Positions 18,766 to 28,637 of a stretch of 64,000 nucleotides of DNA are shown here, piece by piece. This DNA comes from Akkermansia massiliensis (GTDB lineage Bacteria; Verrucomicrobiota; Verrucomicrobiia; Verrucomicrobiales; Akkermansiaceae). The stretch's first letter is position 1. Each line of letters opens with the position of its first letter. The translations under genes and the position numbers were made by a program. The stretch is from the NCBI RefSeq assembly GCF_023516715.1, contig NZ_JAMGSI010000002.1, positions 186,001 through 250,000 of the forward strand, in the 5' to 3' direction. Under the pieces are notes generated by a model. It was not told where the DNA came from, ran no database searches, and was given only the letters and a program-made list of their open reading frames with translations.

Positions 18766-19820
18766 GCGGCTTTTCCGGCTGATTCCTCCTTGTTCTTTTT
18801 TTCAGGATCATAGAAGGTGCATTCCTGCACCGTCTGCCTGGTTTTAAAGGCATAGACGAAGAAGGCGACGCCCACCAGCACGAGGAAGACGGAGAGGAAC
18901 TGCCCGCGGGTCAATCCCATGGAGAAGGGGGAGTCCGGTTCCCGGTATTCCTCGCAAACGATTCTCCCGACAGCATAGAGAATGGCAAAGATGCCGCAGA
19001 ACACGCCATTCCAGGCACGCGGGAATTTCACCCGGATGAACCACAGAACGGCAAAGAGAAGCACTCCTTCCGCAAATGCTTCATACAACTGGGAAGGATA
19101 GCGCGCATGGTCCTGCATCATCTGCCCCACGATTTCCTTGATGGCGGGCGTATCCCTCACCCGGTCGGTCACCCAGGCGGCAGTCATGCGGTCCGGCACG
19201 GTTATTCCGGAGAGGGAAAGCTTGTCCAGCAATCCGGGCGTTTCATAGATGCGGGAGGCCACGCGGACGAACAAGTCCGGGTCCTGGGACAGTTCCGCCG
19301 GAAAGATCATTCCCTGGGCGGATCCGGGCGATACAATGCGCCCGTACAGTTCCCCATTGATGAAGTTGGCCATGCGCCCGAAGAAGAGCCCTACGGGGGC
19401 CACAATGGCCAGCCCGTCCAGCAGGGCCACCCACTTGACGCGGTGCTTCCACGCGTAGTAGAACGTGTACAGCCCCACGCCGATCATTCCTCCGTGGCTG
19501 GCCATGCCCCCTTCCCATACCCGCAGGGCCATGAGCGGGTCCGCCAGGAACTGGGACCAGCCGTGGTTGGGTATCTGGTAAAAGAGCACGTATCCCAGCC
19601 GTCCGCCGATCAGGACGCCGAAGATCGCCACATAGGTGACAAAGTCCGCCAGCCTGTCCTGCGGAATGGGATACAGCTTCCGGCGGGACAGCCAGGAGAG
19701 CAGAAAGTATCCGCCGATGAAACCCATCAGGTAGGCCACGCCATACCAGCGCAGGGCAATGGAGTCCGTCACCTGCCAGATGACGGGGTCCAGGTCGTGT
19801 ACGTAAGCGGTCAAATTCAT
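18762..19820 (-). CDS. lgt: Prolipoprotein diacylglyceryl transferase
   Basis: A 352-residue inner-membrane enzyme that transfers diacylglycerol from phosphatidylglycerol to the lipobox Cys of prolipoproteins. Family motifs are in order: LRWYGVAYLMGF, GGRLGYVLFY, GGMASHGGMIG, GRMANFINGELYGR (signature Arg-Asn region) and PSQLYEAFAEG. About seven hydrophobic helices are visible. It is longer than the usual 260-290 residues because of about 70 extra residues between NGELYGR and PSQLYE, in the periplasmic head region. The M42 peptidase gene ends 11 bases upstream on the same strand, so they are likely co-transcribed. The window encodes several lipoproteins that would be its substrates. Confidence 0.96.
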   Translation of the reverse strand: MNLTAYVHDLDPVIWQVTDSIALRWYGVAYLMGFIGGYFLLSWLSRRKLYPIPQDRLADFVTYVAIFGVLIGGRLGYVLFYQIPNHGWSQFLADPLMALRVWEGGMASHGGMIGVGLYTFYYAWKHRVKWVALLDGLAIVAPVGLFFGRMANFINGELYGRIVSPGSAQGMIFPAELSQDPDLFVRVASRIYETPGLLDKLSLSGITVPDRMTAAWVTDRVRDTPAIKEIVGQMMQDHARYPSQLYEAFAEGVLLFAVLWFIRVKFPRAWNGVFCGIFAILYAVGRIVCEEYREPDSPFSMGLTRGQFLSVFLVLVGVAFFVYAFKTRQTVQECTFYDPEKKNKEESAGKAA

Positions 19821-19831
19821 GGGCGTTCCTT

Positions 19832-20911
19832 TCAGGGCAGATAATGGGTAAGGGCTTCCACGGCTTCACGGTCCAGGGCGCGCACCAGCGCCACCGTCAG
19901 TTCCACCGCCGCGCGGTAGTCCCGCAGGTCCAGCACGCCGTTATGGGCATGAATGTACCGGGTGGGTATTCCCAGCACGATCGTGGGAACTCCCCTGCCG
20001 GAGAGATGAAGGGCCGCCGCATCCGTTCCACCGGAACGGCGCACCGTCAGCTGGAAGGGGATGCCTGCATCCGCCGCCGTTTTCTCGGCCAGGGCGGCCA
20101 GACGGGGATTGGTGATGGCCGTAGGGTCAAACAACCTGATCTGCACGCCGCCGCCCAGGGCACCCTGGGAATCCGCCACGGTAAAACCGGGGGTATCGTC
20201 CGCGGGGGGGCCTTCCAGCACGATCACGCAATCCGGGCGCATGGCGACTCCGGCCGTCTTCGCGCCACGCGTCCCCACTTCCTCCTGCACCGTGGCGGCG
20301 GCAATCAGTGTATTGGGGTGTCCTTCCCGGCACAATGTCTTGAAGGCCTCTATCATCACGGAAAGGCCGGCACGGTTGTCAAAGGCCTTGCCCATGACCC
20401 GGAACGGATTTTCCAGAGGCGAGAATGCCGCGTCCGGCACCACGGGATCACCCAGATGAATGCCGAATTCATTTTTCACCTGTTCCGCGCTTTCAGCGCC
20501 CACGTCCACAAACAGGGCTTCCATGCTCATGACGCTGTTGCGCTGGCCTTCCGGCAGAAAATGGGGAGGCTTGGAACCGATCACCCCCTGAACGCTGCGG
20601 CCTGAACGCGTTTTCACCAGAACACGCTGGCTCAACAGGGTATGCGGCCACCAGCCGCCTATCCCCACCAGTTGAAGAAAGCCGTTTGCCGTGATGTTCT
20701 GTACCAGGAACCCGATTTCATCCATGTGGGCGGCCAGCATCACGCGGGGGCCTGAATCGCCATTGGTGCAGAACAGGCTTCCCGAACCGTCGGAGGAAAA
20801 TTCCCCGCATCCTTCAAGTTCCTGCGCCACAAGGTTCCGTACTTCATCCTCATGCCCTGAAATACCGTGGGCTTCTGAAAACTTTTTCAGCAGATCCGAA
20901 TCAATCGCCAT
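19832..20911 (-). CDS. M42-family metal-dependent aminopeptidase
   Basis: A 359-residue cytoplasmic aminopeptidase of the FrvX/glutamyl-aminopeptidase (M42) family, which forms large tetrahedral assemblies. Dizinc and catalytic motifs are visible: AAHMDEIGF (His and Asp), DNRAGLSVM (bridging Asp), VQEEVGTRGA (catalytic Glu and ligand Glu), VLEGPPADDTPG, and YIHAHNGV (final His). The start at MAIDSDLLKKFSEAHG (20911) aligns with the family N-terminus (Leu-x-x-Phe-x-x-x-x-Gly-x-Ser/Gly-Gly). An 18-codon upstream extension is rejected. It lies 11 bases from lgt on the same strand. Its likely role is final degradation of peptides, fitting a protein- and mucin-consuming lifestyle. Confidence 0.93.
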   Translation of the reverse strand: MAIDSDLLKKFSEAHGISGHEDEVRNLVAQELEGCGEFSSDGSGSLFCTNGDSGPRVMLAAHMDEIGFLVQNITANGFLQLVGIGGWWPHTLLSQRVLVKTRSGRSVQGVIGSKPPHFLPEGQRNSVMSMEALFVDVGAESAEQVKNEFGIHLGDPVVPDAAFSPLENPFRVMGKAFDNRAGLSVMIEAFKTLCREGHPNTLIAAATVQEEVGTRGAKTAGVAMRPDCVIVLEGPPADDTPGFTVADSQGALGGGVQIRLFDPTAITNPRLAALAEKTAADAGIPFQLTVRRSGGTDAAALHLSGRGVPTIVLGIPTRYIHAHNGVLDLRDYRAAVELTVALVRALDREAVEALTHYLP

Positions 20912-21105
20912 GGGCCGAGCATGTGAAAACACCCCTTCCAGGTCAAGCCCGCAGCCATGCCGCATGATTTTTTCTTGACCGCACGGGGGGAACCTCCGGA
21001 TTGAGCCTCATCCTGCGCAACACCCGTTACATGGAAAGAAACAAGAGATTTTTGCTAGCCACAGTTCGGTTTTTGGTGTAACTAATCAGGGAATCGAATT
21101 GTGCT

Positions 21106-21819
21106 ATGAAATCCATCCTTAACACTATCACGGCCATGCTGGCTGCGGTGCTTTTCATTCCTGCGGCATCGGCGCAAACCACCAGCAATCCCAGAATGCA
21201 GGTGAAGGTCACGTTGGAAAAGCTGTCCCTGTACATGCGCCAGTCCCCCAATGTCATGACCCAGGACGACCCCCGGCCGCTCCCGAAGCCGAAGAGATGG
21301 GCGGATTTTGAAATGCCCTTCAAGGTGGAAGCCGCTCCCGTGCCCAAGTCCGGCTACATTGATTCCCTGACGTTCAAATTCTATATTGCCGTAGTCAACC
21401 CGGACCGTGCCCGCCAGTACCTGAAACTGTACAAGGAAGTAAAATACGTCAATGTTCCGGTAGGGGAAGCCACGTATGCCTCCGTCTATCTCTCCCCTTC
21501 TTCCGTCAAGCGCATCACCGGTTCGGAAGGCGGCAGGGGCAAGTGGGTGAAGTACCAGGGCGTGGTGGTGGAATACAATGGCAAAATCGTCGCCACTTAT
21601 TCCTCCGAACGCGGCAAGATGGAAAAATGGTGGACCATCCAGTCCCCCAGCATCGTGGAAACCTCCTATTATCCCCTCCTGAACAAGGATGAAACGCCCT
21701 TCTCCGTGTACTGGTATGACCGTTATCCGGAAATCATGAGGCCCAACAGCCAGCAGGCGGCTCCCAGCCCGGCCCCGTTCGGCACGCCCACGGAAGCTCC
21801 GGCTGCGGACGGCGAATAA
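21106..21819 (+). CDS. Amuc_1102 homologue, secreted protein of the pilus locus
   Basis: A 237-residue exported protein. The signal peptide (MKSILNTITAMLAAVLFIPAASA) ends at about residue 23. The mature domain contains many alternating strands (MQVKVTLEKLSLYM, YIDSLTFKFYIAVV, KWVKYQGVVVEYNGK) and a Pro/Ala-rich tail (QQAAPSPAPFGTPTEAPA). I recognise it as the first gene of the Akkermansia Amuc_1102-1098 cluster. The family is reported to have a compact alpha/beta fold, but its function is unknown. It is 51 bases upstream of the PilM-like gene and is the likely first gene of the operon. Confidence 0.92.
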   Translation: MKSILNTITAMLAAVLFIPAASAQTTSNPRMQVKVTLEKLSLYMRQSPNVMTQDDPRPLPKPKRWADFEMPFKVEAAPVPKSGYIDSLTFKFYIAVVNPDRARQYLKLYKEVKYVNVPVGEATYASVYLSPSSVKRITGSEGGRGKWVKYQGVVVEYNGKIVATYSSERGKMEKWWTIQSPSIVETSYYPLLNKDETPFSVYWYDRYPEIMRPNSQQAAPSPAPFGTPTEAPAADGE

Positions 21820-21870
21820 AGCCCCATCAACATTTTTCTCATCTCATTTTTTATTTAACAGAAATCACCC

Positions 21871-23709
21871 ATGGCTAATTCACGACAAATCGTCGCATTA
21901 AACGTAGGTTCCCAGAGAGTTTCAATGGGCGTCTTTTCCAAGACCTCCAAAGACGCCCTTATCCTGGACCGCTATGCTACGCGCCTCGTAGTGCTGGACC
22001 CGTCGGCGGAAGGCTTGCGCCTGACGAAAATAGGGGAGGCAATCGCCGACCTCGTCCAGGAACTCAATGTCAAAGGCAGCGTTGCCAACTATTCCGTTTC
22101 CGGGCAATCCGTTTTCATCCGCTTCGTCAAGCTTCCGGCCCTGGACGATACCGATGTGGAACAGCTCATCCGCTTTGAAGCCCAGCAGCACGTCCCCTTC
22201 CCGCTGGATGAAGTGGTGTGGGACTACCACCTCCTCCCCGCCAAGGGCCTGGAACGGGAAGCCGTCCTTGTAGCCATCAAGGCGGAAGATCTGGATTCCC
22301 TTAATGACGAAATCGTCTCCCACAACCTTTCCACCGGCAAGGTGGACTGCGCGCTGACCTCCCTGTACAACGCGTATGTGGACAGCTACCCGGATGAAAA
22401 AGAGCCGGTGATGCTCATCGACATCGGCGCCAAGTCCACGGACCTGATTTACAGCGAACAGGGCCGCTTCTTCACCCGCAGCATTTCCGCGGGCGGCATC
22501 TTCGTCACTTCCGCCATCGCCCGGGAATTCAACGTTCCCTTCATGGAGGCGGAACGCCTGAAGACCACCAGCGGCCTCGTTTCCATGAGCAACGGACAGA
22601 CGGAGGGGCTGGATCCCGCCACGGCCAACCTGGCTACCGTCATCCGCACGGCCATGACCAGGCTGGCTTCCGAAATCCAGCGCACCACCAACCATTACCG
22701 CGCCCAGATGAACGGAAGCGCTCCCGTGAAGGCCTACCTGTGCGGCGGCGGCGCGTCCCTGCCCTACACCAAGGAATTCCTGGAAGACAAGCTGGGCATT
22801 CCGATTTCCTTCTTCAACCCCATGCACAACGTGGGCGTGGGTTCCGGCGTGGACGTGAACACCATCTCCCGTGAAGCCTTTATCCTGGGCGGCCTGATCG
22901 GCACCGCCGTCAACGCCATCGGCAGGGCTTCCCTCAACATTGACCTGGAACCCACGGCAATTGCCAAAAAGCGCGCCAACCAGAAGAAGATGCCCGCCAT
23001 CATCGCCGGAGCCGCCATCGCCGTTCTCGGCGCCGCAGCCTATGCCGTCACCGGATATATGGGCGTGCAGAAGGCGGAGGAAACCCTCGCCGGCGTGCAC
23101 CCCACCGTCACCTCCATCAAGTCGGAGCAATCCGCCCTGCGCCAGAAGGAACAGGAGCTGAAAAAACTGGACGCCACCCTGGCCTCCTACCAACAGCTCA
23201 CACTACAGCGCTACGGATATGCGGACATCATCAAGCACCTGCTGGAACAGTCGGAACACAAGGATTATCCCTACTGGTTCACGGACTTCGAACCGCTGGC
23301 CCACTTCAATCCGGAGGATACCACCCAGATCACAGGCTACTCCGTTATCAAGGATTCCTTCACGTCGGATAAAAACACGTCCCTGGTGGACGACATCAGG
23401 ATGGAATCCTCCGCGAACACCTCCAGTGAAGATGAACCGTCCGTTTACAGCGTTAACGCCGTGCGCCTGACCGGGTTTGTCCGGCGCAGTCTGGGCGGCC
23501 AGAGAATCATCCAGGACCTTCAGGCAAAAATAGACGGGAACAAGGAATCCCTGTTCACCTTCAAGCCCGGAGACGTAAAGCTGGAAGCCCGCCAGATCAT
23601 GGAGCTGGGAGCCAAGGACGCCAAGGTAGACGCAGCGGCAGGGGCCTTTGTCCCCTTCAAGCTGGTGCTTCCGTTAAAAACTCCCATTCCCGTGAACTTT
23701 AACAAATAA
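21871..23709 (+). CDS. PilM-PilN-like fusion protein (Amuc_1101 homologue)
   Basis: A 612-residue protein. Residues of about 1-355 form an actin-like PilM domain: phosphate-loop region NVGSQRVSMGVF, DIGAKSTDLIYS (second phosphate loop) and LCGGGASLPY (adenosine region). After a basic linker (AIAKKRANQKK), one transmembrane helix spans about 373-393. A coiled coil follows (EQSALRQKEQELKKLDATLASY) and then a periplasmic domain of about 190 residues, which is the PilN layout. Separate PilM is normally about 350 residues and PilN about 180-200, so this is best read as a fused PilM-PilN. It would link cytoplasmic ATP state to the periplasmic alignment complex. It lies 29 bases upstream of the Amuc_1100 homologue. 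Confidence 0.93.
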   Translation: MANSRQIVALNVGSQRVSMGVFSKTSKDALILDRYATRLVVLDPSAEGLRLTKIGEAIADLVQELNVKGSVANYSVSGQSVFIRFVKLPALDDTDVEQLIRFEAQQHVPFPLDEVVWDYHLLPAKGLEREAVLVAIKAEDLDSLNDEIVSHNLSTGKVDCALTSLYNAYVDSYPDEKEPVMLIDIGAKSTDLIYSEQGRFFTRSISAGGIFVTSAIAREFNVPFMEAERLKTTSGLVSMSNGQTEGLDPATANLATVIRTAMTRLASEIQRTTNHYRAQMNGSAPVKAYLCGGGASLPYTKEFLEDKLGIPISFFNPMHNVGVGSGVDVNTISREAFILGGLIGTAVNAIGRASLNIDLEPTAIAKKRANQKKMPAIIAGAAIAVLGAAAYAVTGYMGVQKAEETLAGVHPTVTSIKSEQSALRQKEQELKKLDATLASYQQLTLQRYGYADIIKHLLEQSEHKDYPYWFTDFEPLAHFNPEDTTQITGYSVIKDSFTSDKNTSLVDDIRMESSANTSSEDEPSVYSVNAVRLTGFVRRSLGGQRIIQDLQAKIDGNKESLFTFKPGDVKLEARQIMELGAKDAKVDAAAGAFVPFKLVLPLKTPIPVNFNK

Positions 23710-23738
23710 GATTACCCAACCCGAACAAGACATATTTT

Positions 23739-24695
23739 ATGAGCAATTGGATTACAGACAACAAGCCCGCCGCCATGGTGGCGGGCGTGGGGCTTCTCTT
23801 ATTCCTGGGGTTATCCGTAACTGGGTACATCGTCAATTCCAAACGCAGCGAGCTGGACAAGAAAATCAGCGTCGCCTCCAAGGAGATCAAATCCGCCAAC
23901 GCCGCTGAAATCACGCCGAGCCGCGCATCCAATGAGGAGCTGGAAAAGGAACTGAACCGCTATGCTAAGGCGGTCACCAGCCTGGAAACGGCATACAAGC
24001 CCTTCCTTGCTTCCTCCGCGCTGGTTCCCACCACGCCCACGGCATTCCAGAATGAACTGAAAACGTTCAGGGACGCCCTGATCGCCTCCTGCAAGAAAAA
24101 GAACATCCTGATCACGGACACTTCCTCCTGGCTTGGCTTCCAGGTTTACAGCACCCAGGCTCCGTCCGTGCAGGCGGCCTCCACGCTGGGCTTTGAATTG
24201 AAAGCCGTCAACAGCCTCGTCAACAAGCTGACGGACTGCGGACTGTCCAAATTCATCAAGGTGTACCGTCCCCAGCTCCCCATTGAAAATCCGGCGAACA
24301 ATCCGGAAGAGGACGCTGACGAGCCCAACCAGGCACCCTGGACTCCCATGCCCCTGGAAATCGCCTTCCAGGGCAACCGGGAAAGCGTGCTGAAAGCCAT
24401 GAACGCTATTACGGACTCCCAGGATTACCTGTTCACGGTTAATTCCATCCGGATCCGCAACGAGCGTATGATGCCTCCCCCCATCGCCAATCCGGCAGCG
24501 GCCAAACCTGCCGCCGCCCAGCCCGCTGCGGGAGCGGCATCCCTGACGCCGGCTGATGAAGCGGCTGCGCCCGCAGCACCGGCCATCCAGCAACTCATCA
24601 AACCTTACATGGGCAAGGAGCAAATCTTTGTCCAGGTCTCCCTCAACCTGGTCCACTTCAACCAGCCCAAGGCACAGGAACCGTCTGAAGATTAA
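23739..24695 (+). CDS. Amuc_1100 homologue, PilO-like membrane-anchored protein
   Basis: A 318-residue protein that I recognise as the homologue of Amuc_1100, the heat-stable membrane protein reported to act on TLR2 and improve barrier and metabolic phenotypes in mice. It has a single N-terminal transmembrane helix (about 13-31, AAMVAGVGLLLFLGLSVTGY), a coiled-coil helix (SKRSELDKKISVASKEIKSA), then an alpha/beta periplasmic domain. A Pro/Ala-rich linker (about 245-285) precedes the C-terminal strand segment (QIFVQVSLNLVHFN). The TM-coiled-coil-domain plan and gene position match PilO of the type IV pilus alignment complex. Several residues seem to differ from the type strain as I remember it. 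Confidence 0.96.
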   Translation: MSNWITDNKPAAMVAGVGLLLFLGLSVTGYIVNSKRSELDKKISVASKEIKSANAAEITPSRASNEELEKELNRYAKAVTSLETAYKPFLASSALVPTTPTAFQNELKTFRDALIASCKKKNILITDTSSWLGFQVYSTQAPSVQAASTLGFELKAVNSLVNKLTDCGLSKFIKVYRPQLPIENPANNPEEDADEPNQAPWTPMPLEIAFQGNRESVLKAMNAITDSQDYLFTVNSIRIRNERMMPPPIANPAAAKPAAAQPAAGAASLTPADEAAAPAAPAIQQLIKPYMGKEQIFVQVSLNLVHFNQPKAQEPSED

Positions 24696-24728
24696 TTACG
24701 GCAACCAACCGCAGCAAATACTTTCAAC

Positions 24729-25742
24729 ATGTCTGAAAAACAAAACTACGACAAAATCCTGCTGGCCTCCGGCATCGTCCTGGGCCTGGGGGTAGCCGTC
24801 TATGGTACGGTGACCCTTCTGGGACTGAATGACAAGTACAAGTTCACCACGCAGGTTTCGGAAAAGGCGATTGAACCTCCTCCCGGCATCAAGAAAGCCG
24901 CGGAAGTCAATCAGGAGCTTTCCGCCTCCCATGAGCTCAAGCCCATTGCGCAGGAAACGCAGCAGTACGTGGGCTTCGTAGCTCCCAATCTCTGGATCAA
25001 GGAAGGGGGAATGGAACCCTTTGACATTATTTCAGGACCTCCCATCCACGGCAACATCCCGAACAAATGGTTCCTGGACAACGGTCTGGAAAATGAGTTC
25101 GTTTACTCGGACGTCCTCACCCGGGACCCTGACAACGACGGATTCACCGTACAGGAGGAATATGAGGCTAAAACGCATCCCAATGATCCGAACAGCCACC
25201 CACCCCTCGTCAACAAGCTCTTTGTGGACGAAATCAAGCAGTTCGGCTTTTACCTGGCCTTCACGCAGTCGGACGGCAATGACTTCACCTTCAAGGGCAT
25301 GAACCGCGCCAGGCAGGAGCTTTGGAGAAACATTGTCCAGCCCAACGGCAAGTTCGGCACCCGCAAGAACACGAAAGACGAACCCAGGTTCGAGCTTGTC
25401 AGCGTCGCCAGCAAGGAATTCAAGAACCCCAGCCTGGACATGGTGGAAACGGACGAGGAAGCCGTCGTCAAGGATTTAAAGCCGACCAAAAACGGCCAAA
25501 CCTACACCATCAGGCGCGGCACAAAATACGTCATTCCAATCATTGATAAGAAAGTAAACCTTACTATCGCCGCCGGCCCCGAACGGGATACCAGCTTTGA
25601 AGTGGAGGAAGGCGCCGACTTCCAGATCCCGGGAGACACCAAACAGACCTATACGCTGAAAACCGTTGATAATGCTACGCAGACCGTAACCATTGCCAAC
25701 AAAACCACTGGAGAACAAACAACACTGAGCAAGAAAAAATAG
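24729..25742 (+). CDS. Amuc_1099 homologue, PilP-position protein
   Basis: A 337-residue protein with one N-terminal transmembrane helix (about 13-33). A proline-rich segment follows ([11 protein letters not shown]), then a periplasmic region with an acidic, calcium-loop-like phrase [19 protein letters not shown], which resembles a type-3 thrombospondin/EF-like D-x-D-x-D-G loop. The C-terminal part has beta repeats ([40 protein letters not shown]). It sits between the PilO-like and secretin genes, the position of PilP, which connects the inner-membrane alignment complex to the secretin. Sequence similarity to PilP is not obvious to me, so that role is inferred from position. Confidence 0.9.
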   Translation: MSEKQNYDKILLASGIVLGLGVAVYGTVTLLGLNDKYKFTTQVSEKAIEPPPGIKKAAEVNQELSASHELKPIAQETQQYVGFVAPNLWIKEGGMEPFDIISGPPIHGNIPNKWFLDNGLENEFVYSDVLTRDPDNDGFTVQEEYEAKTHPNDPNSHPPLVNKLFVDEIKQFGFYLAFTQSDGNDFTFKGMNRARQELWRNIVQPNGKFGTRKNTKDEPRFELVSVASKEFKNPSLDMVETDEEAVVKDLKPTKNGQTYTIRRGTKYVIPIIDKKVNLTIAAGPERDTSFEVEEGADFQIPGDTKQTYTLKTVDNATQTVTIANKTTGEQTTLSKKK

Positions 25743-25813
25743 ACCCGGATTTAAACTTTTCTGAAAAAAAAGCTTCACAAATCCGAAAAACATGTAAAAA
25801 GAAGAACCTAACT

Positions 25814-28543
25814 ATGGACCACGCACCACTTTATCAACCGAAGCGTTCCCTGATCGCGCTGATGGCCATTGCTGCCTCCTGCCCGTTTGCGCAGGCTGGT
25901 GATGGCGGCGCCGTCGGAACCTCCAGTGCCTTGGGATCGTCCTACGCCGGACCGGGCAGTTACTACCAGTCCGATGCAGCGCGCATAGCCATGGCCCGCC
26001 GCGAAGCGCAGACCCAGGAAGCCATGCAGCTCCTTGCAGAAGGCCGCAACCTGTACCGCGAAGGCAAGTACAAGGAAGCCCTGGACAAATACAATGCCGC
26101 TTACAACATGCTGCCCTCCGCGCCGATCAACGACCAGCGCAAGGAAGCCATCGCCAACCACATTGGCGACGCCAGCATCGCCGTTGCTCAGGAATACATC
26201 AAAGTGGGCCGCTATGACGAAGCCGACAAGCTTCTCCAGGACGCCATCAAGCTCAATCCCCGGAGCGCCAAGCTTGCCAAGCAGACGCTCGAATACATGA
26301 AGGACCCGATTCGCACGAATCCGGCGCTTACACCCGAACACGTCAAGAACGTGGAAAAGGTGAACACCCTCCTTCACATGGCCTATGGTTACTATGACCT
26401 CGGCGACTACGACAAAGCCATCGCCGAATTCAACAAGGTTCTTTCCATTGACCCGTACAACGTGGCAGCCCGCCGCGGACAGGAAACGGTCAACCGCCGC
26501 AGAATGGCCTATTATGCGGCCGCCTACGACGAGACCCGCAGCACCATGCTTGCGGAAGTAGACAAAATGTGGGAACGCCCCATTCCGATGGAAGTCCCGA
26601 CGGGAGCCGACGGAGCGGACAACGCCCCGATCACGGATGTCAACGGCGCCACGGCCAACCTGATGAAGCTCAAGAGCATCATCATCCCCTCCGTCTCCTT
26701 TGAAGACACCACCGTGGAAGACGCCATCGACTACCTGCGCAAGAAGTCCATCGAACTGGACCGTACGGTAGGCCCGAACGGCGAACGCGGCATCAACTTT
26801 GTTATCAACGACTCCCAGCCCGCAGCCGTTACTCCGACAGCTCCCGCAGCTGACGACGGCGGCTTCGGCGAGGAATCAACGGACGTCACGGAAGTCGCTC
26901 CGGTTGCCGCTCCGCAGGAAAGCATCCGCACCCGCAAGATCGGCCAGCTCAAGCTGACCAACGTTCCCATGCTGGAAGTGCTCCGCTTCATCTGCAGCAA
27001 CGCCGGCCTGCGCCAGAAGGTGGAAGACTATGCCGTCACCATCCTTCCTGCCGGCGGCAATGACGTGGATCTCTACCAGCGCACCTTCTCCGTGCCTCCG
27101 GGCTTCCAGTCCGCTCTCCGCACCACCGTCGGCGACGGCGGCGGCGACGTCAGCGAAGACCCCTTCGGCGGCGGCGGTGAAAGCTCCTCCGGCCTCAAGC
27201 CCATGCCCTCCATCCGCAGCCTGCTGCAAAAGAGCGGCATCAGCTTCCCGGAAGGCGCCACGGCATTCCTTGTCAACGGCAACTCCTCCCTGGTCGTCCG
27301 CAATACCTCCGGCAACCTGGACCTGATCGAACAGCTCATTGAAAACACCCGCGGCGAATCCCAGCAGGTGCGCATCATGACCAAGTTCGTGGAAGTGACC
27401 CAGGAAAACACGGAAGAACTCGGCTTTGACTGGATCGTTACGCCGTTCTCCGTCAGCAACGACCGCAGCACCTTCCTGGGCGGCGGCACGAACTACGGCA
27501 CCGGCCTCGTTCCTGATGACTTCACCCAGTCCCCTGGCGGCGTAAGCGGCTGGCCCGTGAACAACAACAGCACCAATACGGACGGCAACGGCCTGATCAA
27601 CGGCCTCGCCACCGGCGGCAACCGCACGGGCGACTACGCCATTGCCAAGAACTCCGTGGACAACCTGCTGAACAGCACCAACCGCACTGAAGCCACCAAG
27701 AAGAATCCGGCTCCCGGCATCATGTCCCTGACGGGCATCTATGACGAAGGCGCCTTCCAGATGCTGATGCGCGGCCTGTCCCAGAAGAAGGGTTCCGACG
27801 TTCTCACCGCTCCCAGCGTGACCGCCAAGTCCGGTGAAACCGCCAAGATTGAAATCATCCGCGAATTCTGGTACCCCACCGAATACGAACCCCCGGAACT
27901 TCCCAACAACGTGAGCAGCTGGGGCGGCGGCAACTACAATAACCGGAACAACGTTCTGGATGACCTTGTAGGCACCGAAAACCAGGCCCAGGTCACCAGC
28001 TTCCCCGTCACTCCCGCCACTCCCGGCGTGTTTGAAATGAAGCCCGTCGGCGTGACCCTGGAAGTTGTGCCCACCATTGGTGACAACAAGTACATCATTG
28101 ACCTCAACTTCAAGCCCAGCATCGTGGAATTTGAAGGCTTCGTGAACTACGGCAGCCCGATCCAGTCCACCGGCGTTGGTTCCGACGGCAAGCCGATGTC
28201 CCTGACTCTGACGGAAAACCGCATTGAGCAGCCCATCTTCTCCAAGCGTTCCGTTGAAACGTCCCTGTTCATCTACGACGGCCACACCGTGGCAATCGGT
28301 GGTTTGATCACGGAAAACGTGCAGACGGTGGAAGACAAGGTGCCGATCTTCGGTGACCTGCCTCTCATCGGACGCTTCTTCCGCAGCAACTCCGACAACC
28401 ACATCAAGAAGAATCTGATGATCTTCGTGACGGGACAGATCATTGACGCCACGGGCCAGCCCGTACGCGGCAACGCCCTTCCCACCGCGGCCGCTCCGGA
28501 AAGCGCACTGCCTGCTTCCGAAGGCCTGCTGCCTCCCATGTAG
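25814..28543 (+). CDS. Outer-membrane secretin (Amuc_1098 homologue, PilQ/GspD-like)
   Basis: A 909-residue secretin that forms the outer-membrane channel of the pilus/secretion system. A signal peptide ends near QAG (residue 29). Two or three TPR units follow (about 70-235: [42 protein letters not shown]). The middle contains STN/N-type domains ([21 protein letters not shown]) and variable Gly-rich loops. The C-terminal secretin domain has [14 protein letters not shown], the [17 protein letters not shown] strand region, [14 protein letters not shown], and [17 protein letters not shown]...PLIGRFFR, which are signature elements. The N-terminal TPR region is unusual for PilQ and may replace a separate pilotin or scaffold. 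It is the last gene of the operon and is followed by a terminator. Confidence 0.95.
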   Translation: MDHAPLYQPKRSLIALMAIAASCPFAQAGDGGAVGTSSALGSSYAGPGSYYQSDAARIAMARREAQTQEAMQLLAEGRNLYREGKYKEALDKYNAAYNMLPSAPINDQRKEAIANHIGDASIAVAQEYIKVGRYDEADKLLQDAIKLNPRSAKLAKQTLEYMKDPIRTNPALTPEHVKNVEKVNTLLHMAYGYYDLGDYDKAIAEFNKVLSIDPYNVAARRGQETVNRRRMAYYAAAYDETRSTMLAEVDKMWERPIPMEVPTGADGADNAPITDVNGATANLMKLKSIIIPSVSFEDTTVEDAIDYLRKKSIELDRTVGPNGERGINFVINDSQPAAVTPTAPAADDGGFGEESTDVTEVAPVAAPQESIRTRKIGQLKLTNVPMLEVLRFICSNAGLRQKVEDYAVTILPAGGNDVDLYQRTFSVPPGFQSALRTTVGDGGGDVSEDPFGGGGESSSGLKPMPSIRSLLQKSGISFPEGATAFLVNGNSSLVVRNTSGNLDLIEQLIENTRGESQQVRIMTKFVEVTQENTEELGFDWIVTPFSVSNDRSTFLGGGTNYGTGLVPDDFTQSPGGVSGWPVNNNSTNTDGNGLINGLATGGNRTGDYAIAKNSVDNLLNSTNRTEATKKNPAPGIMSLTGIYDEGAFQMLMRGLSQKKGSDVLTAPSVTAKSGETAKIEIIREFWYPTEYEPPELPNNVSSWGGGNYNNRNNVLDDLVGTENQAQVTSFPVTPATPGVFEMKPVGVTLEVVPTIGDNKYIIDLNFKPSIVEFEGFVNYGSPIQSTGVGSDGKPMSLTLTENRIEQPIFSKRSVETSLFIYDGHTVAIGGLITENVQTVEDKVPIFGDLPLIGRFFRSNSDNHIKKNLMIFVTGQIIDATGQPVRGNALPTAAAPESALPASEGLLPPM

Positions 28544-28567
28544 GCGGCGTGCATAACGTCCATATTG

Positions 28568-28603
28568 GAGCGGGTGAAAGGGTGAACCTTTCACCCGCTC
28601 TTT
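28568..28603 (+). terminator. Terminator after the secretin gene
   Basis: A perfect 14-bp stem GAGCGGGTGAAAGG / CCTTTCACCCGCTC with a 5-base loop, followed by TTT, lies 25 bases after the secretin stop codon and ends the pilus operon. Confidence 0.85.
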
Positions 28604-28637
28604 ATGTCCCATACATACCCGGTTTTTCCCTTCCCTC

